This document shows, piece after piece, positions 30,388-37,211 of a stretch of 37,211 nucleotides of DNA (position 1 is its first letter; every line of letters begins with the position of its first letter). This stretch comes from Oscillospiraceae bacterium (GTDB taxonomy: Bacteria > Bacillota > Clostridia > Oscillospirales > Ruminococcaceae). The notes under the pieces are model-generated. The model was not told where the DNA came from and searched no databases. It was given only the letters and a program-made list of their open reading frames with translations. Both the position numbers and the translations under genes were made by a program. The stretch is taken from positions 1 to 37,211 of the forward strand of contig JAFLUF010000012.1 of NCBI GenBank assembly GCA_022508925.1, written 5' to 3'.

Positions 30388-33300
30388 ATGGTTTATCGAG
30401 TTTATGTTGAAAAGAAAAAGCTGTTTGCGGTAGAGGGAGGAGAAGTACTGTCCGACCTTACGGAGGCGCTTGGCATGAAATGCGTAAAAGACGTCCGTAT
30501 CGTAAACCGCTATGACGCGGAAGGGCTTTCGGAAAAGAATTTCAAAAAGGCTGTGCCGACGGTATTTTCCGAGCCGCCCGTAGACGACGTTTATTTCGAG
30601 CTGCCGAAGCTTGAAGACGGCGAGCGTATGTTCGCGGTCGAGTTTCTGCCGGGACAGTTCGACCAGCGCGCCGACAGCGCGGCACAGTGCATACAGATGC
30701 TCTGCAAGGGTGAAAGACCCGACGTAAAATACGCGAAAATTTACATTCTAAAGGGCGAGATCTCCGACGAGGATCTCGCGCGGATAAAGCACTATCTCAT
30801 AAACGCCGTTGAAGCGCGCGAGTGCGGCTTTGAGGAAAAGGAAACTCTTAAGGTAAGCTATACTATCCCGACCGAGGTAGAAACTCTGAAAGGGTTTAAC
30901 AAAAAGACCGAAGAGCAGCTTGCGGATTTTGTTGTAAAATACGGTCTTGCGATGGACAACGACGACATCAAGTTCTGTCAGGACTATTTCAAGAGTGAAA
31001 AGCGCGACCCGACTATCACCGAAATTCGCATGATAGACACTTATTGGAGCGACCACTGCCGCCACACTACCTTCGGAACGATAATTGACAAGGCGACGAT
31101 CGAGGCTCCGTACATCGCGGACACCTTCAACCGCTATCAGCTCCACAGGATCGATCTTGGCAGACAGGACAAGCCGCTCTGCCTTATGGATATAGCAACG
31201 CTGGCGGCGAAAAAACTGAAAAAGGACGGGCTTTTAGACGACCTGGACGAGAGCGAGGAAATAAACGCCTGCTCGGTAAAGGTAAAGGTCGATGTAAACG
31301 GCAAGGACGAAAACTGGCTGCTGATGTTCAAAAACGAAACACACAACCACCCCACCGAGATAGAACCCTTCGGCGGCGCGGCGACCTGCCTCGGCGGAGC
31401 TATCCGCGACCCGCTTTCGGGGCGCTCGTACGTTTATCAGGCGATGAGAGTCACGGGAGCGTCCGACCCGCTTCTGCCGGTAGAAAAGACGCTTTCGGGA
31501 AAGCTTCCTCCGCGTAAGATAACAACTACTGCCGCCGCGGGCTATTCGTCCTACGGAAACCAGATAGGTCTCGCGACGGGTCACGTTTCGGAAATTTACC
31601 ACTCGGGCTATATGGCGAAGAGAATGGAGATAGGCGCGGTTATCGGAGCGGCTCCCGAGGAAAATGTCCGCAGAGAGCGCCCCGCGCCCGGCGACCTTAT
31701 CATTTTGCTCGGCGGAAGAACGGGCCGCGACGGCTGCGGAGGAGCGACGGGCTCTTCAAAGGCGCATTCGGTTCAGTCGCTTGAGTCTTGCGGAGCGGAG
31801 GTACAGAAAGGAAACGCTCCCGAGGAAAGAAAGCTTCAGAGGCTGTTCAGAAATCCCGAGGCCACCCGCCTTATAAAACGCTGCAACGATTTTGGCGCGG
31901 GCGGAGTTTCGGTGGCTATCGGAGAGCTTGCCGACGGTCTGGAGATAGACCTCGACAAGGTCACAAAAAAATACGACGGTCTTGACGGGACCGAGCTTGC
32001 CATTTCCGAAAGTCAAGAAAGAATGGCAGTAGTCGTGGCAAAAGAGGACGCGGAAAAATTCAAGGCTCTCGCGTCAAAGGAGAACCTTGAAAGCACCGTC
32101 GTAGCTGAGGTAAAATCAGAGCCGCGCCTTAAAATGAACTGGAACGGCAAGACCATTGTGGATATTTCCCGAGAGTTTTTAAACTCAAACGGCGCGGAAA
32201 AGCACACGACGGTATTTGTGCCTAATGTTGAGTTAAGCTATGACAAAGACTGGAAAAACAGCGGTCTTTCAAACACGCGCGAGGGCTGGGAAAAGCTTGT
32301 GAGCGATCTTAACGTCTGCTCTCAGAGAGGGCTTGTTCAGCGCTTTGACAGCACCATCGGCGCGGGAACGGTGCTTATGCCGTTTTCGGGGCGCTATCAG
32401 CAGACCCCCGCGCAGGCAATGGCGGCAAAGCTGCCGGTGCTCGGCGGAAAAACAACCACCGCCTCGATAATGGGCTGGGGCTTTAACCCCTCGATATCTC
32501 AGCAGTCGCCCTATCACGGAGCGATATGCGCTGTTGTGGAGAGCGTGGCGAAGGTCGTTGCGGCGGGCGGAGCTTATGACAAGTGCCGTCTTACATTCCA
32601 GGAATATTTCGAGAGAACAAACGGAAAGCCCGAGCGCTGGGGAAAACCTTTTTCGGCACTGCTCGGCGCGTACGAAGCGCAGATAAAGCTCGGTCTCCCC
32701 GCGATAGGCGGAAAGGACAGCATGAGCGGAAGCTTTGAGGACATTGACGTTCCGCCCACGCTCGTTTCGTTTGCGGTCTGCACGGCGAGCGCCAAGGACA
32801 TAGTTTCCTCGGAGTTTAAAATTCCGTTCAGCAAGATAGGATATATCGCTCCCGAGTACGATAAAAACGGCATCCCCGACTTTGAGAGCGTAAAAAGCGT
32901 TTTCAAAACCGTAGAGCGTCTCATCAAAAACAAAAAGGCGGTTTCGGTAAGAAGCGTGGCAAACGGCGGCGTTGCTGAGGCGGTTTTCAAAATGACGCTT
33001 GGAAATCACGTCGGAGCGGCTCTTGATAACCTCACGGATGACGAGCTGTTTACTCCCGTTTACGGAGCGTTTGTACTGGAGCTTGAAAATGATTTCAAGG
33101 AGTCGGACGTAAAGGTCATCGGCGAGACAAACGCGGACTACAAGCTGACAAACGGCGGCCTGGCGCTCGATATTTCCGCTCTTGAGGATAAGTGGGACAA
33201 TGTACTTGAACCCGTGTTCAGACAGAAAACGAACTACCTGCCCGAGATCGAGAAGATTTCATGCACAGAAGGCTGCGAGCTTCTCACTACTCACATTTCT

Positions 33301-34110
33301 CCGAAGCTCGCGAGTCCAAAGGTGCTTATACCCGTATTTCCCGGAACAAACTGCGAATACGACACCGCCGCGGCGTTTGAGAGATACGGCGGAACGGCTG
33401 AGATATTTGTAATAAGAAACCTTTCCTCAAAAGACATCGAGGAAAGCGTAAAGGAGTTTGCTAAGCTTGCGGCAAAGGCGCAGATAATCGCCATTCCCGG
33501 AGGCTTTTCGGGAGGCGACGAGCCGGAAGGCTCGGCAAAGTTTATCAACGCGTTTTTCCGTAACCCGAAGATAACCGAAGAAGTGGAAAATATGCTTTAC
33601 GCGCGCGACGGACTTATGCTCGGAATATGCAACGGATTTCAGGCGCTTATTAAGCTCGGGCTTGTGCCGTTCGGGCATATCGTTCCCGCGACGGAAAGCT
33701 CGCCTACGCTTACTTATAACAAGATAGGCCGCCACCAGTCGCAGCTTGTTTACACAAAGATCACCACCAACAAGTCGCCGTGGCTCGCGAACTGCAAGGT
33801 AGGAGATATCCATGCGATACCAATTTCACACGGCGAGGGACGCTTTATCGCAAGCGGAGAGACCTTCAGAAAGCTTATCGACAACGGACAGGTGGCCATG
33901 CAGTACGTTGACCTCAAGGGCGAGCCGTCAATGAACGCGCGCTATAACCCCAACGGCTCTATGTGCGCTATTGAGGGAATCATCTCCCCCGACGGACGTG
34001 TTCTCGGAAAAATGGGTCACACCGAGCGCCTTACGGATTTCGTAGCGAAAAACGTTGACGGAAATAAGGACCAGCCCATTTTCAAGAGCGGAATAGAATA
34101 TTTCAAATAA
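30388..34110 (+). CDS. purL: Phosphoribosylformylglycinamidine synthase, single polypeptide
   Basis: 1240-residue enzyme of step four of purine synthesis: FGAR + glutamine + ATP give FGAM. Order: N-terminal PurS-like part, linker, two AIR-synthase-like halves (DTYWSDHCRHTTF; NETHNHPTEIEPFGGAATCLGG as nucleotide and substrate site; GGKDSMSG in the second half), and a C-terminal class-I glutaminase with nucleophile Cys in GICNGFQ, plus PISHGEGRF for the His. All domains are in one chain, as in proteobacterial and many clostridial PurL, not split into PurS/Q/L. The start is ATG 30388, behind AAAGGA; an earlier frame opening at 30217 runs through the dpaB stop and promoter. Monocistronic. Confidence 0.96.
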   Translation: MVYRVYVEKKKLFAVEGGEVLSDLTEALGMKCVKDVRIVNRYDAEGLSEKNFKKAVPTVFSEPPVDDVYFELPKLEDGERMFAVEFLPGQFDQRADSAAQCIQMLCKGERPDVKYAKIYILKGEISDEDLARIKHYLINAVEARECGFEEKETLKVSYTIPTEVETLKGFNKKTEEQLADFVVKYGLAMDNDDIKFCQDYFKSEKRDPTITEIRMIDTYWSDHCRHTTFGTIIDKATIEAPYIADTFNRYQLHRIDLGRQDKPLCLMDIATLAAKKLKKDGLLDDLDESEEINACSVKVKVDVNGKDENWLLMFKNETHNHPTEIEPFGGAATCLGGAIRDPLSGRSYVYQAMRVTGASDPLLPVEKTLSGKLPPRKITTTAAAGYSSYGNQIGLATGHVSEIYHSGYMAKRMEIGAVIGAAPEENVRRERPAPGDLIILLGGRTGRDGCGGATGSSKAHSVQSLESCGAEVQKGNAPEERKLQRLFRNPEATRLIKRCNDFGAGGVSVAIGELADGLEIDLDKVTKKYDGLDGTELAISESQERMAVVVAKEDAEKFKALASKENLESTVVAEVKSEPRLKMNWNGKTIVDISREFLNSNGAEKHTTVFVPNVELSYDKDWKNSGLSNTREGWEKLVSDLNVCSQRGLVQRFDSTIGAGTVLMPFSGRYQQTPAQAMAAKLPVLGGKTTTASIMGWGFNPSISQQSPYHGAICAVVESVAKVVAAGGAYDKCRLTFQEYFERTNGKPERWGKPFSALLGAYEAQIKLGLPAIGGKDSMSGSFEDIDVPPTLVSFAVCTASAKDIVSSEFKIPFSKIGYIAPEYDKNGIPDFESVKSVFKTVERLIKNKKAVSVRSVANGGVAEAVFKMTLGNHVGAALDNLTDDELFTPVYGAFVLELENDFKESDVKVIGETNADYKLTNGGLALDISALEDKWDNVLEPVFRQKTNYLPEIEKISCTEGCELLTTHISPKLASPKVLIPVFPGTNCEYDTAAAFERYGGTAEIFVIRNLSSKDIEESVKEFAKLAAKAQIIAIPGGFSGGDEPEGSAKFINAFFRNPKITEEVENMLYARDGLMLGICNGFQALIKLGLVPFGHIVPATESSPTLTYNKIGRHQSQLVYTKITTNKSPWLANCKVGDIHAIPISHGEGRFIASGETFRKLIDNGQVAMQYVDLKGEPSMNARYNPNGSMCAIEGIISPDGRVLGKMGHTERLTDFVAKNVDGNKDQPIFKSGIEYFK

Positions 34111-34128
34111 AAAAACACAGTCCGGAAC

Positions 34129-34161
34129 AAAAAGCCGCCCGACGAACGAATCGTCGGGCGG
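34129..34161. terminator. Bidirectional terminator between purL and the HD-GYP gene
   Basis: CCGCCCGACGA (34135-34145) and TCGTCGGGCGG (34151-34161), 11-bp stem. It has a T run on the minus strand (34133-34129) and a weaker T-rich end on the plus strand, so it mainly serves the minus-strand unit. Confidence 0.85.
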
Positions 34162-34167
34162 TTCTGA

Positions 34168-36306
34168 TTATTTAAGTCCTTCTTTCATGTGTCTGTAATA
34201 ATTTGTAATTTCCACGTGACACGATTTAAAGAGATCAACGAAATCGTAATCGAATCTTCCGCGGTCAACATCAAGCTCTTTCATTACAAACTCAAACTGC
34301 AGATCGTTGTATTCCGAACGTCTGAAGAACAGGCGGTCAAACTCGATGCAAAGCCTTGTCATATTTGTGTAGTATGTAATTTCGTTTCCGCTCAGCTTGT
34401 GAGGATAGCCCCTGCCGTCGTTTCTCTCGTGGTGGTGCATACAGATCTCCGCGCACGTGTCAACAAAAAAGCTGCACGCCTTGTCTTTGTTGAGACGTAC
34501 GATAAACGCTCCGATCCTCGCGTGATCCTCGTAAATTATAAGTCCGTCGCTTATGGTGTTGTGGTTGTTTACAATTTCGTCCGGAATGCCCATAAGTCCG
34601 ATGTCGTAGAAATACGCCGCGTTGCTTATAAGCATAATGTGGTCTCTGTCAAGCTCGAGCTTTTTATTCTGATAAGAATACTCTTCGAGCACTATCGCGA
34701 GAATATCCGAAACTCTCTGATAAGGCTCGCTGTCGCGGTTTGCATTCTTAAGATAGCTCGAGTATACGTTTTTAAGCTGCGAGCAGTATGTCATCGAAGC
34801 GCTTACATCAAGCTCGCTGAGAGCATTCGGCTTCTTTTCGGATACCTTTTCCTCTTCCTCCTCAACTTCCGGTATATGATATACAGTACGAAGCTTTGAG
34901 GTCACGGTCTGCGGGTCAAAGGGCTTGCTGATAAATCCGAGAATGTTATACTTCATTCCCTTTTCAACATTCTCCCTTGTAGCCTCGGAGGTCATAAGCA
35001 CGATAGGTATCTGCGAACCGCTGTCGCGGATAAGCTTAAGCACGTTAAAGCCGTCCAGAATCGGCATAGAGATATCAAGCAGAACACCGTCGATTTTCGG
35101 CAGATTGGTATCTCCGAGTATCTTAAGCGCCTCATAGCCGTTTACAGCCTCGATCGTCTGGAAATCCGGCTCGAGAATATTTCTGAGTATAGTACGGTCG
35201 ATCTCCGAATCGTCAACAATAAGCAGTCTCGCCGATTCATAAGCCTTAGCGCGGTCTTTTATGGTAAGCTCCGCGTGCTTCTGGTGAATTTTCATAAGCG
35301 AAAGCTCAAACGCCTTGAGAACCTTGGGGTTAAACGCCCCGCACTCGCCGTCCATTATCATCTTTGCGGCGGTATTGTGGTCATAAGCTTTCTTATACAC
35401 TCTCTGCGACACCAGCGCGTCGTAAACGTCAACGATAGATACCACCTGCGACCAAATGGTTATCCTGTCTCCCGCGAGTCTGTCGGGATAGCCGGTTCCG
35501 TCCCAGCGCTCATGATGATGGCGGGCGATATCTATAGCGTAATTATATACGCCGTCCTCAAGGATATGCGGCATCTTTCTGAGTATCTCACAGCCCTTGG
35601 CGGCGTGCTTTTTCATTATGTCAAATTCTTCGTTGGTAAGCTTTCCGGGCTTGTTGAGGATATTATCGGGAATGGCTATCTTACCCACGTCGTGAAGTAC
35701 AGAAGCGCTGACGATCTTGTCGATCTCCTCTTTAGGCAGACGGTATTCGGGATACATACTGCTTACCTTGCTCATCAGTATCTCGGTAAGTCCGCACATA
35801 CGCTTTATATGCCCGTCCGATTCGCACTCCCTGAACTCCACAAGAGTAGCCAGCGCCTCGACCATTGACTGATTGAAACGGCTGAGCTTCTGCACCTGCT
35901 CGCTTACGACCTTTTCAAGTCCGTTTCTGTTGGTGAAAAGCTCTATGATATTTTCTATCCTGCATCTTACAAACGTCATCATAAAAGGCTTTATGATAAC
36001 GTCCACCGCGCCCAGCTTATACGCCTCCACAAGCATAGCCTCGTTGTTTTCGGCGGTAATGATAAACACGGGAGTGCGCTCAATGGCGCCGGTTTCGTTC
36101 ATTCTTCTCAAGACCGACATACCGTCGACCTCGGGCATAAACATATCCAACAGCACCGCCGCGATATCGCGCGACGTATCCTCGATATACTTAAGCGCCT
36201 CTTTGCCGTTGCGGGCTTCGATTATGTCATACTTTCCCCTGAACGCCTCGGACAACATCTCTCTGTTGACTTCCATATCGTCAACGATAAGAATACTTCT
36301 TTTCAT
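34168..36306 (-). CDS. Tandem REC-HDGYP-REC-HDGYP response regulator
   Basis: 712-residue cytoplasmic protein. REC1 (1-125, phospho-Asp54, Lys106); HD-GYP 1 (about 140-340) with H166, H205-D206 and HHERWDGTGYP (263-274), a complete c-di-GMP phosphodiesterase site; REC2 (about 358-480, Asp411, Lys461); an acidic linker; HD-GYP 2 (about 500-700), in which the HD pair reads Y567-D568 and the first His is missing while HHHERNDGRGYP is kept, so it is probably inactive and regulatory. It turns over c-di-GMP under control of two phosphorylations. Start ATG 36306 has AAGGTG eight bases upstream. It follows the Hpt gene by 23 bp. Confidence 0.88.
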   Translation of the reverse strand: MKRSILIVDDMEVNREMLSEAFRGKYDIIEARNGKEALKYIEDTSRDIAAVLLDMFMPEVDGMSVLRRMNETGAIERTPVFIITAENNEAMLVEAYKLGAVDVIIKPFMMTFVRCRIENIIELFTNRNGLEKVVSEQVQKLSRFNQSMVEALATLVEFRECESDGHIKRMCGLTEILMSKVSSMYPEYRLPKEEIDKIVSASVLHDVGKIAIPDNILNKPGKLTNEEFDIMKKHAAKGCEILRKMPHILEDGVYNYAIDIARHHHERWDGTGYPDRLAGDRITIWSQVVSIVDVYDALVSQRVYKKAYDHNTAAKMIMDGECGAFNPKVLKAFELSLMKIHQKHAELTIKDRAKAYESARLLIVDDSEIDRTILRNILEPDFQTIEAVNGYEALKILGDTNLPKIDGVLLDISMPILDGFNVLKLIRDSGSQIPIVLMTSEATRENVEKGMKYNILGFISKPFDPQTVTSKLRTVYHIPEVEEEEEKVSEKKPNALSELDVSASMTYCSQLKNVYSSYLKNANRDSEPYQRVSDILAIVLEEYSYQNKKLELDRDHIMLISNAAYFYDIGLMGIPDEIVNNHNTISDGLIIYEDHARIGAFIVRLNKDKACSFFVDTCAEICMHHHERNDGRGYPHKLSGNEITYYTNMTRLCIEFDRLFFRRSEYNDLQFEFVMKELDVDRGRFDYDFVDLFKSCHVEITNYYRHMKEGLK

Positions 36307-36329
36307 CTCAAAATCACCTTCAATCAAAC

Positions 36330-36680
36330 TCAGCAGTATTTATTTATACAAGCAACTATCTCGTCCTGAACAGGCAGGATATCTTTAAGCATTTTCTGCG
36401 CGTCGTCCGGTTTTCCCGCTCTGAAAAGCTCTACTATCCTTGTATAGCCGTTAAACAGCGGAGTAAGGGAAAGATTGCCCGTTATGCCTTTAAGCGTATG
36501 CGCGTTCGCGAGCGCCTGCTCATTATCGCCGGCTTCGCACAGACTCAGCACGGGAAGCTTTTCGATATTAGGCTGAAGCTTTGCGAGCATCTTGATGTAA
36601 AGCCCCTCGTTATTCATAAATCTGTTCATTGCTTCGTCAATATTCACGCCCAAATTTTTAAGTTCCGTCAGAATATCCAC
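36330..36680 (-). CDS. Hpt phosphotransfer protein
   Basis: 116-residue four-helix histidine phosphotransfer protein. The site AHTLKGITGNL holds the phospho-His (about residue 61). It should pass phosphate between a hybrid kinase elsewhere and the two receiver domains of the protein encoded next. Start: the only well-placed codon is GTG 36680, eight bases after GGAGG; the longer reading from 36695 would use a TTG inside the ribosome site. Promoter TTGTCA-17-TATAAT lies at 36750-36722. Confidence 0.87.
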   Translation of the reverse strand: MDILTELKNLGVNIDEAMNRFMNNEGLYIKMLAKLQPNIEKLPVLSLCEAGDNEQALANAHTLKGITGNLSLTPLFNGYTRIVELFRAGKPDDAQKMLKDILPVQDEIVACINKYC

Positions 36681-36721
36681 TGCTATTTCCTCCAAATTTA
36701 AAAATACAACTATACATTGTC

Positions 36722-36750
36722 ATTATATCACGAAATAAGGTATTTGACAA
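36722..36750 (-). promoter_or_regulatory. Promoter of the Hpt/HD-GYP operon
   Basis: TTGTCA (36750-36745), 17 bp, TATAAT (36727-36722), about 40 bp before the GTG start. Confidence 0.75.
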
Positions 36751-36780
36751 GAGCTTTTCAAGAAAAATTTTATGATGAAG

Positions 36781-36814
36781 AAAGCGGCTCCAAAGATGCC
36801 CTCAGAACCGCTTT
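36781..36814 (-). terminator. Terminator of lysA
   Basis: AAAGCGGCTC (36781-36790) pairs with GAACCGCTTT (36805-36814), 10-bp stem with one imperfect pair. It lies just after the lysA stop in the minus direction. Confidence 0.65.
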
Positions 36815-36833
36815 ATTGAATTTAACACATAAT

Positions 36834-37211
36834 TCACAAATCAAAATTCTTGTTGAACAGATCAAATGTCCTGAAATAATCCTCGGGAGTTTCGGCGCGG
36901 CGAATCAGCTTTACGCTGCCGTCCTCGCGCAGAAGCAGCTCGGCGCTGCGGAGCTTTCCGTTGTAGTTGTAGCCCATTGAAAAGCCATGCGCGCCCGCGT
37001 CGTGAATGGCGATATAATCGCCGATGTCGATTTTCGGAAGCATTCTGTCGACCGCGAACTTATCGCAGTTTTCGCAAAGCCCTCCCGTAACGTCATACTT
37101 ATGGTCGCAGGGAGCGTTTTCCTTTCCGAGCACGGTTATGTGATGATACGCGCCGTATATCGCGGGACGCATAAGGTTTGCCGCGCAGGCGTCAAGCCCG
37201 ATGTATTCCTT
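36834..37211 (-). CDS. lysA: Diaminopimelate decarboxylase, C-terminal part (cut by window end)
   Basis: The last 125 residues of the PLP enzyme that decarboxylates meso-diaminopimelate to lysine. The reading frame stays open to the window edge (KEYIGLDACAANLMRPAIYG). RPAIYGAYHHI, GGLCENCDKFAVDR and GDYIAIHDAGAHGFSMGYNYNGKLRSAE are the conserved C-terminal blocks, including the CEN segment that donates the active-site Cys across the dimer. The ATG at 37172 is internal, not a start. It belongs to the same pathway branch that supplies dipicolinate to dpaAB 7 kb away. Confidence 0.93.
   Translation of the reverse strand, partial: KEYIGLDACAANLMRPAIYGAYHHITVLGKENAPCDHKYDVTGGLCENCDKFAVDRMLPKIDIGDYIAIHDAGAHGFSMGYNYNGKLRSAELLLREDGSVKLIRRAETPEDYFRTFDLFNKNFDL

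Overview
The window looks like a chromosomal segment of an anaerobic, spore-forming Clostridia bacterium, most like the Ruminococcaceae/Oscillospiraceae. The reasons are dipicolinate synthase genes (dpaA, dpaB), a one-polypeptide PurL of about 1240 residues, a clostridial-type LysA, strong AGGAGG ribosome sites, near-consensus sigma-A promoters with 17-bp spacers, and many envelope-stress ABC/two-component modules. No tRNA, rRNA, IS element or CRISPR array is visible.

Layout. (1) 104-4612, minus strand: a Bce-type antimicrobial-peptide detoxification module (response regulator, short-loop histidine kinase, ATPase, large FtsX-like permease) with a BceR-like operator before the ATPase. (2) 4795-10653: a second peptide-sensing module. 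A regulator gene (5555-6205) is flanked by two mirror-image copies of one operator. One copy faces a divergent membrane-anchored 173-aa protein, the other an ATPase, three ABC-2 permeases and a kinase. (3) 10730-11034: a scar of a ferrous-iron (feoA) locus, with promoter and operator kept but the gene cut to 47 codons. (4) 11053-17223: an AT-richer accessory island. It has a small secreted protein, a lipoprotein, two permeases and an ATPase in one direction, an XRE regulator, a wrecked LytTR-class response regulator, a sigma-factor N-terminal stub, an AHH-nuclease toxin and a decayed gene. The secreted-protein gene and the toxin gene share one promoter architecture with tandem ACATCTTGCGC boxes. 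(5) 17323-22743: a YtrA-like GntR repressor with an ATPase and two very large permeases, with a CTGTA-N13-TACAG operator over the start point. (6) 22998-24895: a soluble PocR-domain/chemoreceptor-like sensor and a serine-repeat lipoprotein with a papain-like amidase domain. (7) 25068-28530: ppa-maf-rhomboid-SDR operon and a BspA-like leucine-rich-repeat lipoprotein. (8) 28718-30229: dpaA and dpaB. (9) 30388-34110: purL. (10) 34168-36680: an Hpt protein and a REC-HDGYP-REC-HDGYP protein. (11) 36834-37211: the C-terminal part of lysA, cut by the window edge.

How it works together. Regions 1, 2 and 5 are three independent envelope-stress or peptide-resistance circuits, each regulator-linked and each with a visible operator of a different class. 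Region 4 is the best candidate for an undescribed system: a secreted polypeptide with a dedicated lipoprotein/ABC set and an unlinked nuclease toxin, apparently one regulon, whose presumed local LytTR activator has been reduced to a pseudogene. Most function statements are family-level inferences from motifs read by eye; no database search was possible.
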